Of a DNA stretch of 64,000 nt, positions 56,619-64,000 are shown in pieces. The stretch is from the NCBI RefSeq assembly GCF_000373905.1, contig NZ_KB892705.1:930001-994000 (forward strand), in the 5' to 3' direction. The notes below the pieces were generated by a model that was not told where the DNA came from, did not search any database, and saw only the letters and a list, made by a program, of their open reading frames with translations. The number at the start of each line of letters is the position of its first letter. The stretch's first letter is position 1. Both the position numbers and the translations under genes were made by a program. This DNA comes from Mycobacterium sp. 155. GTDB lineage: Bacteria > Actinomycetota > Actinomycetes > Mycobacteriales > Mycobacteriaceae.

Positions 56619-58239
56619 GGGTGCTCCGCTCGGATCTGTCGTGGGATGTGGCGGGCGTGGCCCCGGGCAGTCGGACCGTGAATACCGCACCGCCGGCTGG
56701 GCCGTCGGTAACCTCGACGGTTCCACCGTGCTGCACCGTCACCAGCCGGACCAGGGCGAGTCCTATGCCGCGCCCACCCGGTACGTCCGGCTTGGAGGTG
56801 ATGCCGCGGGAGAAGATTGACTCCCGAAGGTGTTGCGGCACACCGGGACCCGAATCGGTCACAATCAACAGCAGGCCGTGGGCATCGTCTACATGGACGC
56901 ACACCTGAGCCGCCGTCGAGCCGACTGAAACGTCCACGGCGTTGTCGACCAGGTTGCCCAACAGGGTGATGACATCGGTGGCCAGCACCGGGTCGAGTGC
57001 TGTCAGGTGACTGTCGTTCGACAGGGTTAGGGTGACGCCGCTCTCGGCTGCCAGCGAGGTCTTCGCGATCAGCAGCGCCGCCACCGCGGGATCGTAAATG
57101 CGTTGTGTCACAAAGTCGTTGATTTCAGCGCGACGGCGGGTGAGGGTGCCCACCAGATTGCGCACAGCGTCGAACTCGCCGAGCTGGGTGAGCCCAGAGA
57201 TGGTGTGCAGCTGATTGGCGAATTCGTGGGTCTGTGCGCGCAGGGTGTCGGTGACGCTGCGGTGCGACGACAACTGTGCCTGCAGCGCGGCGAGTTCGGT
57301 GCTGTCGCGCATGGTGGTGACGGTACCGATGCGCTGACCCTGGCTACTTGCCGCACGCCGGTTGAGCGCGAGCACGTGGGTCCGGGTGGTGATGATCACG
57401 TCGTCCTCGCGGCCTGGGCCGCCTTCCAACAGGAATCCCGACACGGAGGGTTCAAGGCCGATGTCGTCGATACGGCGGCCCACCGCGCTGTCGTTCACGC
57501 CGAGCAGCTCCTGAGCGCTGTCGTTGAGCACGGTGATCGTGCCGTCAGTGCCAACCGCGACCACGCCCTCGCGGATGCTGTGCAGCAACGCTTCCCGATG
57601 ATCTGCCAGACCGGCGATCTCGGCGATCTCCAGACCGCGGGTATGTCTCTTGATGCGGCGGGACAAGAGCCAGGAGGCCACCACGCCGAGCGCGGCCCCG
57701 ATGCCGAGATAGAACAGCAGCCGCTCGCCGGCCCCGCCGAGGAGCTGCCACACCGACGGATACCGCTCGCTGACGGAGACGATGGCGAGTGCGTCGCCGT
57801 CGGTGGACAGGAGCGGAACCTGGCCGACCAGGCTGTGCGCGCCGGCGATGTCGCTGTCGCCGAACCACGCTCGGCCTTCGTCAGCGCGGCTAGGGCCCAG
57901 ATCGACCCGCTCGCCGAGGCGCTGGGGATCCGACGATGCCCGTACCGTGCCGGTGGGATCGATGATCTCGGCCAGTTCGGCCCCGGAGAGCGCCACCGCG
58001 CGGTCCACCTCGGGGGCCAGGACGGTGCCGGCGAACGGATCGTAGTAGCGGTCCCGCACGATCGATGTGGAGGCAATGTTCTCCGCCACGGCGATCAAGC
58101 GCTGCCCCCGCACATCCCGGAATTCGCGGGTGGACTGTGCGACCGACACGGCTGCCACCGCGACCAGCACCACCGCGACGACCAGCATCTGAAAGGCCAG
58201 GAATTGGCCCGCCAGGCTCCGGCCCCGGAGCAGGCGCAT
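56611..58239 (-). CDS. CitA/DcuS-type sensor histidine kinase
   Basis: The product has 542 residues from ATG 58239. Order of parts: membrane helix (about 13-34), extracellular single-Cache/CitA-like sensor (about 38-175, with RFTREFRDVRGQ-type start at STREFRDVRGQR), second helix (about 178-200), PAS domain (about 215-320), dimerisation helix with phosphoacceptor His338 in QTHEFANQLHTISG, and ATPase with LGNLVDNAVD, DSGPGVP and GGRGIGLALV. Such kinases sense citrate or C4-dicarboxylates outside the cell. An ATG at 58287 would add 16 residues but starts right beside a CRP-like palindrome, so the downstream start is preferred. Confidence 0.9.
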   Translation of the reverse strand: MRLLRGRSLAGQFLAFQMLVVAVVLVAVAAVSVAQSTREFRDVRGQRLIAVAENIASTSIVRDRYYDPFAGTVLAPEVDRAVALSGAELAEIIDPTGTVRASSDPQRLGERVDLGPSRADEGRAWFGDSDIAGAHSLVGQVPLLSTDGDALAIVSVSERYPSVWQLLGGAGERLLFYLGIGAALGVVASWLLSRRIKRHTRGLEIAEIAGLADHREALLHSIREGVVAVGTDGTITVLNDSAQELLGVNDSAVGRRIDDIGLEPSVSGFLLEGGPGREDDVIITTRTHVLALNRRAASSQGQRIGTVTTMRDSTELAALQAQLSSHRSVTDTLRAQTHEFANQLHTISGLTQLGEFDAVRNLVGTLTRRRAEINDFVTQRIYDPAVAALLIAKTSLAAESGVTLTLSNDSHLTALDPVLATDVITLLGNLVDNAVDVSVGSTAAQVCVHVDDAHGLLLIVTDSGPGVPQHLRESIFSRGITSKPDVPGGRGIGLALVRLVTVQHGGTVEVTDGPAGGAVFTVRLPGATPATSHDRSERSTHA

Positions 58240-58288
58240 GACCGCGGACCGTGAACTCAATGACCAATACTTCCTTTGCGAACTCATC

Positions 58289-58304
58289 AGTGACCTGGAT
58301 CACG
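58289..58304. promoter_or_regulatory. CRP-like palindrome between sensor kinase and tctC
   Basis: AGTGACCTGGATCACG contains GTGA and TCAC separated by 6 bp, with an inner TGACCTGGATCA close to the CRP consensus TGATCTAGATCA. It lies 46 bp before tctC and 49 bp before the chosen kinase start, so it could act on both. Confidence 0.55.
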
Positions 58305-58350
58305 TCACGATTCAGTATTGCTGAGCATCACAAATGATTGGGGACAGTTG

Positions 58351-59346
58351 ATGATGTGTCGAAGAAGACACCTGGGGTCAGTGGTGGCGGTGATCGTAGC
58401 GCTGGTCGCGGCGCTCGCGCTGGCCGGCTGTGGGGTGACCCGCAACGACGACACCCGCGGGCTGCACCGGCTGCGCATGATGGTGCCGAACAGCCCGGGT
58501 GGTGGCTATGACCTGACTGCGCGTACCGCGGTGAAGATCATGGAGGACACCGACATCACCGGGCGGGTCGAGGTATTCAACGTGATCGGCGCAGGCGGCA
58601 CGGTCGCCATGGCCCGGCTGATGAACGAAAAGGGCAACGACGACCTGATGATGACGATGGGTCTCGGCGTCGTCGGTGCCTCCTACACCAACGGGTCGAA
58701 GATAAAGGCTTCGGACGCAACGGCGTTGGCGAAGCTGATCGAAGATCCGGGTGCGGTCTTCGTGCCCGCCGATTCGCCGTTGAAGACGATCGACGACTTT
58801 GTCGCAGCCTGGAAGGCGGATCCATCGAAGGTCACCATCGGTGGCGGCTCGTCACCGGGCGGCCCCGATCACCTTTTCCCGATGGAACTGGCCAAGGCCG
58901 TCGGTGTCGAGCCGAAATCGGTCAACTTCGTCACCTACGACGGTGGTGGTGATCTGCTGACCGCGCTGCTCGGCAAGAAGATCACCGTCGGTACCTCCAG
59001 CCCGGGTGAACTCCTCGATCAGATCGAGGCCGGCCAACTCCGGGTGCTCGCGGTGTCCAGCGACGAGCGGGTCAAGGGCATTGACGCCCCGACCCTGAAA
59101 GAGGCGGGAATCGATCTGACCTTCGCGAACTGGCGCGGAGTTCTTGCGCCGCCGGGCATTTCCGACGATGCCAGACAAGCGATGATCAAGGCGCTGGAGG
59201 ACCTGCACGGCACGCAGCAGTGGCAGGAGGCACTGGTGAAGAACGGCTGGACCGATGCGTTCATCACCGGTGCGGAGTTCGAACAGTTCTTGAAAGACCA
59301 GGACGAACGCGTTTCGTCGACGCTCACGGAGTTGGGGCTGATATGA
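58351..59346 (+). CDS. tctC: Tripartite tricarboxylate transporter substrate-binding lipoprotein TctC
   Basis: TctC captures a carboxylate outside the cell for the TctAB membrane pair. ATG 58351 gives 331 residues behind GGGGACAG. The lipoprotein signal ends in LAGC (Cys27), so it is tethered to the membrane. The Bug-family fold is shown by VPNSPGGGYDLTART, NVIGAGGTVAMARL, GGGSSPGGPDHLFP and YDGGGDLLTALLGKKI. Bug proteins bind citrate, tartrate or other carboxylates via water and backbone contacts, so the substrate is not readable here. It overlaps tctB by 4 bp. Confidence 0.93.
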   Translation: MMCRRRHLGSVVAVIVALVAALALAGCGVTRNDDTRGLHRLRMMVPNSPGGGYDLTARTAVKIMEDTDITGRVEVFNVIGAGGTVAMARLMNEKGNDDLMMTMGLGVVGASYTNGSKIKASDATALAKLIEDPGAVFVPADSPLKTIDDFVAAWKADPSKVTIGGGSSPGGPDHLFPMELAKAVGVEPKSVNFVTYDGGGDLLTALLGKKITVGTSSPGELLDQIEAGQLRVLAVSSDERVKGIDAPTLKEAGIDLTFANWRGVLAPPGISDDARQAMIKALEDLHGTQQWQEALVKNGWTDAFITGAEFEQFLKDQDERVSSTLTELGLI

Positions 59347-59867
59347 CCGCCGCGCCAGAACCACGAGAGAATCAAGGCACCAGATTGGTCGACAGGGCCC
59401 AGTACATCGTCTGTGTGGTGATGGTCGCGGTCGGCGCCTACCTGATCTACGACGCACTGACGCTGACGGCGAGTTTCGCCAAGGTGGACCCCGTCGGCCC
59501 GAAGTTCTTCCCGGTGGCCATCGGCGTCATCCTGATCTTGCTGGCGATCATCCTGGCGATCGCGATCCCCCGGGGATCGGTCGGTGAGGCTGACGCCGGC
59601 GAGGATGTCGACCCGAATTCGCCGGGGGATTGGCGCACCGTCGGCTTGCTGGTGGGCTTGTTCGTGCTGCTGATCGTGTTGGTCAAGCCACTGGGCTGGG
59701 CGATCGCCGGGGCACTGTTCTTCGGTGGTGCGGCGACCATCCTCGGCAACCGCCACTACGTCCGCAACATCGCGATCGGCGCGGTGCTGTCGGTGCTGAC
59801 TTTCTACGGCTTCTACTCCGGGCTCGGAATTCCGCTGCCCGCAGGCGTCTTGGACGGGATTCTGTAA
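59343..59867 (+). CDS. tctB: Tripartite tricarboxylate transporter small membrane subunit TctB
   Basis: This 174-residue protein has four hydrophobic segments (about 22-42, 52-76, 100-120 and 135-160). The family pattern PVGPKFFPVAIGVILILLA occurs in helix 2. The N terminus is hydrophilic (MTAAPEPRENQGTRLVD). The ATG overlaps the tctC stop, and its TAA abuts the tctA ATG. The acidic loop after helix 2 (GEADAGEDVDPNSPGD) is long for the family. Confidence 0.92.
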   Translation: MTAAPEPRENQGTRLVDRAQYIVCVVMVAVGAYLIYDALTLTASFAKVDPVGPKFFPVAIGVILILLAIILAIAIPRGSVGEADAGEDVDPNSPGDWRTVGLLVGLFVLLIVLVKPLGWAIAGALFFGGAATILGNRHYVRNIAIGAVLSVLTFYGFYSGLGIPLPAGVLDGIL

Positions 59868-61409
59868 ATGGAGAACTTCGACTGGTTGATGCAGGGGTTC
59901 GCCGAGGCGGCGACTCCGATGAATCTGCTGTACGCCTGCATCGGGGTGCTGCTGGGCACCGCGGTCGGGGTCCTGCCGGGCATCGGCCCGGCCATGACGG
60001 TGGCGCTGCTGCTGCCCGTGACCTACAACGTCAGTCCCAGTGCAGCGTTCATCATGTTCGCCGGGATCTTCTACGGCGGCATGTACGGCGGGTCGACCAC
60101 GTCGATCCTGTTGAACACCCCGGGTGAGTCGTCGTCGGTGATCACCTCGATCGAGGGCAACAAGATGGCCAAGGCCGGCCGAGCGGCCCAGGCATTGGCC
60201 ACGGCGGCGATCGGATCGTTCATCGCGGGTGCGATCGGCACCACGCTGCTGGCCGCGTTCGCGCCGGCGATCTCACGTTTCGCGGTTACCCTCGGTGCGC
60301 CCTCCTATCTGGCGATCATGTTGTTCGCGCTGGTGGCCGTCACCGCGGTACTCGGGGCGTCCAAACTGCGTGGGGCGATCTCGCTGTTCCTCGGTCTGGC
60401 GATCGGTGTCGTCGGTATCGACTTCCTGACCGGCCAACCGCGCGCGACGTTCGGTATGCCGCTGCTATCCGACGGTATCGACATCGTCGTCGTCGCGGTG
60501 GCGATCTTCGCACTCGGAGAGGCGCTCTGGGTGGCCGCACATCTGCGCCGACGCCCCGCCGAGGTGATCCCCGTGGGCAGGCCATGGATGAGCAAGCAGG
60601 ACTGGGGGCGGTCGTGGAAGCCGTGGCTGCGCGGCACCGCGTACGGATTCCCGTTCGGTGCACTGCCTGCCGGCGGCGCCGAGTTGCCGACGTTCCTGTC
60701 CTACATCACCGAGAAGAAGCTCTCCAAGCATCCCGAGGAGTTCGGCAAGGGCGCGATCGAAGGTGTGGCGGGGCCCGAGGCAGCCAATAACGCCTCTGCC
60801 GCAGGCACATTGGTGCCGATGCTGTCGCTGGGGTTGCCCACCAACGCCACTGCGGCGGTCATGCTGACGGCCTTCGTATCCTACGGAATCCAGCCCGGAC
60901 CAACCCTTTTCGAGAAAGAGCCACTGCTGATCTGGACGCTCATCGCGAGCTTGTTCATCGGCAACTTCCTGCTACTGGTGCTCAACCTGCCGCTGGCGCC
61001 GATCTGGGCGAAGCTGCTGCGCACCCCGCGGCCCTACCTGTACGCGGGCATCCTGTTTTTCGCAACGCTGGGCGCGCTCGCCGTCAACGTGCAACCGATG
61101 GATCTCGCGCTGCTACTTGTGTTCGGCCTCCTCGGCCTGATGATGCGCCGTTTCGGATTGCCTGTGCTGCCGTTGATCATCGGCGTGATCCTGGGGCCGC
61201 GCATTGAACGGCAGCTGCGCCAAAGCCTGCAGCTCGGTGGCGGCGATTGGAGCAGCCTGTTCACCGAACCGGTCGCGATCGTCACCTACGTGCTCATGGC
61301 TCTCCTGTTGCTGGTGCCTTTGGCGCTCAAGCTGATGCACCGGAGCGAGGAGAGTTTGTTGGTTGTCGAGGATGATACGGATCAGAAAGAGAAGGCGACC
61401 CACTCATGA
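59868..61409 (+). CDS. tctA: Tripartite tricarboxylate transporter large membrane subunit TctA
   Basis: TctA forms the ion-coupled translocation path. The 513-residue protein has about eleven membrane helices. Family blocks are [17 protein letters not shown] (near residues 34-50), [20 protein letters not shown] and the second half repeat with [23 protein letters not shown]. These two re-entrant motifs, each Gly/Pro-rich, resemble an internal duplication. It starts directly after the tctB stop. The C terminus is acidic ([11 protein letters not shown]). Confidence 0.95.
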   Translation: MENFDWLMQGFAEAATPMNLLYACIGVLLGTAVGVLPGIGPAMTVALLLPVTYNVSPSAAFIMFAGIFYGGMYGGSTTSILLNTPGESSSVITSIEGNKMAKAGRAAQALATAAIGSFIAGAIGTTLLAAFAPAISRFAVTLGAPSYLAIMLFALVAVTAVLGASKLRGAISLFLGLAIGVVGIDFLTGQPRATFGMPLLSDGIDIVVVAVAIFALGEALWVAAHLRRRPAEVIPVGRPWMSKQDWGRSWKPWLRGTAYGFPFGALPAGGAELPTFLSYITEKKLSKHPEEFGKGAIEGVAGPEAANNASAAGTLVPMLSLGLPTNATAAVMLTAFVSYGIQPGPTLFEKEPLLIWTLIASLFIGNFLLLVLNLPLAPIWAKLLRTPRPYLYAGILFFATLGALAVNVQPMDLALLLVFGLLGLMMRRFGLPVLPLIIGVILGPRIERQLRQSLQLGGGDWSSLFTEPVAIVTYVLMALLLLVPLALKLMHRSEESLLVVEDDTDQKEKATHS

Positions 61410-61440
61410 CTACCGACGAGCGCTTGCGCGAGGAGAAATA

Positions 61441-61830
61441 ATGATCGTCGTCGGTTACAGCGCGGACGAGTTCGGACATGCGGCCGTCGAGCATGCCATC
61501 GCCGAGGCCCGGCTGCGCGATACCGGATTGCTGGTGATCAACGCGACTTCCGGCGAGTCATACGTCGACACCCGGTTCGCCGGCGCAGGTGAGGTCCACA
61601 CCATGGAGGAACATCTGCGGGCGAGCGGGGTGGAGTTCGAGCTGCAACGCCCTGTAGGCGTCGACACCGTCGCAGAGTTGCTCAAGGCGATGGACCGCCC
61701 CGAAGCCGAGTTGCTGGTGATCGGTATCCGGCACCGCAGTCCGGTCGGAAAGCTGCTGCTGGGCAGTGTGTCGCAGCGGCTGCTGCTGGAGTGCGCAAAG
61801 CCGGTGCTGGCGGTCAAACCCCCCGAGTAG
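61441..61830 (+). CDS. Universal stress protein (single Usp domain)
   Basis: This 129-residue UspA-family protein starts at ATG 61441 behind GAGGAG. The opening MIVVGYSADEFGHAAVEHAIAEA and the closing VIGIRHRSPVGKLLLGSVSQ include the G-2x-G-9x-G(S/T)-type ATP motif, so it is probably the ATP-binding kind. It lies 31 bp after tctA on the same strand and is probably co-transcribed. A Usp partner beside secondary carboxylate transporters is known (as with TRAP systems), where it may adjust transport. Confidence 0.92.
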   Translation: MIVVGYSADEFGHAAVEHAIAEARLRDTGLLVINATSGESYVDTRFAGAGEVHTMEEHLRASGVEFELQRPVGVDTVAELLKAMDRPEAELLVIGIRHRSPVGKLLLGSVSQRLLLECAKPVLAVKPPE

Positions 61831-61877
61831 CACCGCCGAGCAGACACCTAAGTACGCGACACGCGGCATTTCGGGTA

Positions 61878-61901
61878 CCCCCGCGACTGCTCGCGAGGGG
61901 G
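61878..61901. terminator. Possible terminator hairpin between usp and the LuxR gene
   Basis: CCCCCGCGA and TCGC-GA-GGGGG pair around a CTGC loop with a 2-nt bulge. It sits in the 79-bp gap between convergent genes. No T tract follows, so support is moderate. Confidence 0.4.
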
Positions 61902-61909
61902 ACTGAGCG

Positions 61910-64000
61910 CTACTGGCCCAGATCGCTCCACACGATTTTGGCCAGTTGGTCGCGATCGGCCACGCCGAGTTTGATGCAGGCCCGGTAGATGTGGCCTTCG
62001 ACGGTGCGCACCGACACGGTGAGCCGCTCGGCGATTTCGCGGTTGGACAGGCCCCCGGCGACCAGTCCGGCAATTTCGCGTTCGCGTGCGGTCACCGGCA
62101 GTGGCCGTGCTGCCGATCGGATGGCGGGGGTGGCTGCGCCGCCGCACCGGGCGGCGAGATGCAGTGCGTGGGCTGCGGATTCGGTACTGCGGCGGCGCTC
62201 GCCGGCCCGATCGTGCAGGGGGATGGCCTGAGCCGCGGCGTCGGCCGCCGACAGGTTGAGGCCGGCCTGCTCGAAAGCCTCCGACACCGCGTCCAGCTCG
62301 CGGGGATCCGCCGCGGCGACGGCCGCAGCGTGCCGGGCGTAGAGGCCGGCGAGTGATCCGTCGATGCGACCGGCCAAGGCCTCCAGCCGGCGCGTGACGG
62401 TGCGGTCGCCGAAGCGCGCGGCGTGGTGCAGTGCCTCGGCCTCGACCGCGAACTGCCCGGATGAGTGAGCGGCGTCGGCGGCTGCGCGGGCCAGGTCGAT
62501 GGCCGAGCGGTGCCCGCCCTTGGCGGCGGCGACCCACGCCTTGGCGATGGTCCATTGTGGATCATGCAGTGCCATATGGGGACCTGAGTGCTCCGCCGCG
62601 TCTTCGAGTACGCGTTCGGCCTGTTCCGGGCTGCCCACTGCGGCGTAGGCCCGGGCCAGCAACAGCCGGCCGACCAGCTGCCAGGGCAGCGACGATTCCG
62701 CGTTCAACGCGGCCAGAGCCTGTTCCAGCACGGTGATCGCATCCCGGAACTGGCCGCGGTAGGTGGCCACCAGACCGGTCATCATCTTCGCGATCGCCCA
62801 ACCGACAAACTGTCCGGCAGTGGAGAATTCGGCGTACTCGGCGGCCCGTTGCTCGGCCAGGTCCAGCTCGCCGAGATGGGTCAGCGCCAGCACGTCGCCG
62901 TAGTGGACCATCAACCGGATCATGCCGTCGGTGGATTTGCGCTCGGCCCGGCAGCGTGCGGCGATCGGCTCGAATGCGGTACCGCGGCCCGCTACCGGCA
63001 TCGCCAGTCCGGCGCCCAGCGCCGCGAAATCGACGGCCTGCTTCGGCGCCGCGGGGTCGGCCAGTACCCGCTCGGCGGCGGCTAGCCCGGTGTCGATCTT
63101 GTTCTCGTGCACGGCCATTGCCGATCCGGTGGCCTCGACCACCAGGCGCAGGCTGGGATGGGTGACCCGGGAGCGCAGCAGCTCCAGCAGCCGGCCCGCC
63201 CGGGCGACATCCCCCATGGACCAGAACAGGATCGACAGCCGCGGGATACCCCACTGCACGAGTTGCAGCTCGTCCATGTCGTCTGCGGAGAACCGGGCGA
63301 GCACGTTCTCGGCCTGTGCGGGATGGCCCTGCCACAGCAGCGCTCTGGACAACAATTCCGCGGCGGGCAGACCGCCGCCGCGGTCGAACGCCGCGCGAGC
63401 CAGCCGCTCGCCGAGGGGAAGATTGGACAGGAAAACCGCATCCTTGGCCGCGGTGATCAACAGGTCGGCATCGGCGGGCTGATCGCTGTCGACACACAGC
63501 TGGGCCAGCCGGATCCTGCTTGCGGCCGTATTCAGTTGGCGTTCGGCCAGGATGCCGACGATGTGGCCGCGCAGCTTGCGGGCCGAGGCGGTACCGACGC
63601 GTCTGCGAACCACCTCACCGAACAACGGATGACTGAACCGGACATTGACCTGGCGGTCGTCCTCGGTGATGCGGATCAGGCCACGCAACTCGGCCGCATC
63701 TACGGCATCCTCGCCGGCCAGTTCGGCCAGGGCATCGATATCCAGTGGCTCACACAGGGACAATAGTTTCAGTGCGTGCAGCACGTCGGTGCCGGCGTGC
63801 GCCAGACGTTCGTCGAGCAGTTCGGCGAGCCCGGACGGGATGACGGTGGGGCCGCGGAACTGCCATACACCGTTGACCTCGGTGAGCGTACCGGCATCCA
63901 CGGCGCCTTCGACCATGTTGCGCAGGAAGAGGGGATTTCCTCCGGAGGACTGCCACATCACGTCGGCGCTGAGGCCCTCCAGCGTGCCGCCGAGCACGGT
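61910..64000 (-). CDS. LuxR-family (LAL/MalT-like) transcriptional regulator, partial
   Basis: The frame runs off the right edge; 697 codons are visible and the start lies outside. The N-terminal nucleotide-binding part is only partly present (SSGGNPLFLRNMV is typical of the AAA-type STAND ATPase region of LAL regulators). The middle (about 250-620 of the visible part) is helical repeat, Ala/Leu-rich, TPR-like. The last 65 residues are a LuxR-type helix-turn-helix with LTAREREIAGLVAGGLSNREIAERL-type sequence (visible as PVTAREREIAGLVAGG, then SNREIAERLTVSVRTVEGH). It converges on usp; its target is not evident. Confidence 0.92.
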   Translation of the reverse strand, partial: TVLGGTLEGLSADVMWQSSGGNPLFLRNMVEGAVDAGTLTEVNGVWQFRGPTVIPSGLAELLDERLAHAGTDVLHALKLLSLCEPLDIDALAELAGEDAVDAAELRGLIRITEDDRQVNVRFSHPLFGEVVRRRVGTASARKLRGHIVGILAERQLNTAASRIRLAQLCVDSDQPADADLLITAAKDAVFLSNLPLGERLARAAFDRGGGLPAAELLSRALLWQGHPAQAENVLARFSADDMDELQLVQWGIPRLSILFWSMGDVARAGRLLELLRSRVTHPSLRLVVEATGSAMAVHENKIDTGLAAAERVLADPAAPKQAVDFAALGAGLAMPVAGRGTAFEPIAARCRAERKSTDGMIRLMVHYGDVLALTHLGELDLAEQRAAEYAEFSTAGQFVGWAIAKMMTGLVATYRGQFRDAITVLEQALAALNAESSLPWQLVGRLLLARAYAAVGSPEQAERVLEDAAEHSGPHMALHDPQWTIAKAWVAAAKGGHRSAIDLARAAADAAHSSGQFAVEAEALHHAARFGDRTVTRRLEALAGRIDGSLAGLYARHAAAVAAADPRELDAVSEAFEQAGLNLSAADAAAQAIPLHDRAGERRRSTESAAHALHLAARCGGAATPAIRSAARPLPVTAREREIAGLVAGGLSNREIAERLTVSVRTVEGHIYRACIKLGVADRDQLAKIVWSDLGQ

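Overview
The window is high-GC actinobacterial chromosome, and its gene content and order identify it as a mycobacterium. From memory, the order follows M. tuberculosis Rv2202c down to Rv2143, in inverted orientation. It lacks the IS6110 and PE_PGRS insertions that H37Rv carries between mraZ and murE, and it lacks a metF-like gene next to idsA2. Together with the accessory transport block at the right end, this suggests a fast-growing environmental species (Mycolicibacterium type). No rRNA, tRNA, CRISPR array, prophage or insertion sequence was seen.

Layout. (1) 0-13 kb is mainly respiration: the adoK tail, asnB, then ctaC-ctaF-mmpS3 with a membrane protein on the + strand, facing ctaE-qcrC-qcrA-qcrB on the - strand. 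These supply most of the cytochrome bcc-aa3 supercomplex. trpD and a DEDDh/GIY-YIG nuclease follow. (2) 13-32 kb is envelope biogenesis and housekeeping: the hydrolase ripC, a putative metalloprotease, the PIM/LM/LAM mannosyltransferases pimB, mptC and mptA, fadD15, two START-like proteins, an ArsA-like ATPase, a PlsC acyltransferase, RNase AS, aroG, the kinase pknL with its probable partner, idsA2, lppM and a GNAT protein. (3) 32-54 kb is a complete dcw (division and cell wall) cluster: mraZ-rsmH-ftsL-pbpB-murE-murF-mraY-murD-ftsW-murG-murC-ftsQ-ftsZ, then pgeF, a YggS-like gene, sepF, a YggT-like gene and wag31. Most junctions are 4-bp ATGA/GTGA overlaps, so translational coupling is likely. 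(4) 54-64 kb is more variable: a phosphoribosyltransferase-like gene, a class I amidotransferase, a DUF2784 protein, a CitA/CitB-type two-component system divergent from a tctC-tctB-tctA carboxylate transporter with a downstream usp gene, and a truncated LuxR-family regulator.

Most unusual signals. A 27-bp GC-rich repeat with an SD-like core occurs in five copies at three loci (lppM, murD, murC/ftsQ) and is read in a different frame or strand at each. A perfect 16-bp inverted repeat encloses about 90 bp between two convergent genes. A 16-bp tandem repeat containing -10-like hexamers lies before wag31. TGGG repeats of about 10-bp period mark the mraZ operator. ftsQ carries a 27-bp coding minisatellite. 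The ArsA-like ATPase appears to need a CTG start. A CRP-like palindrome lies between the two-component system and the transporter.
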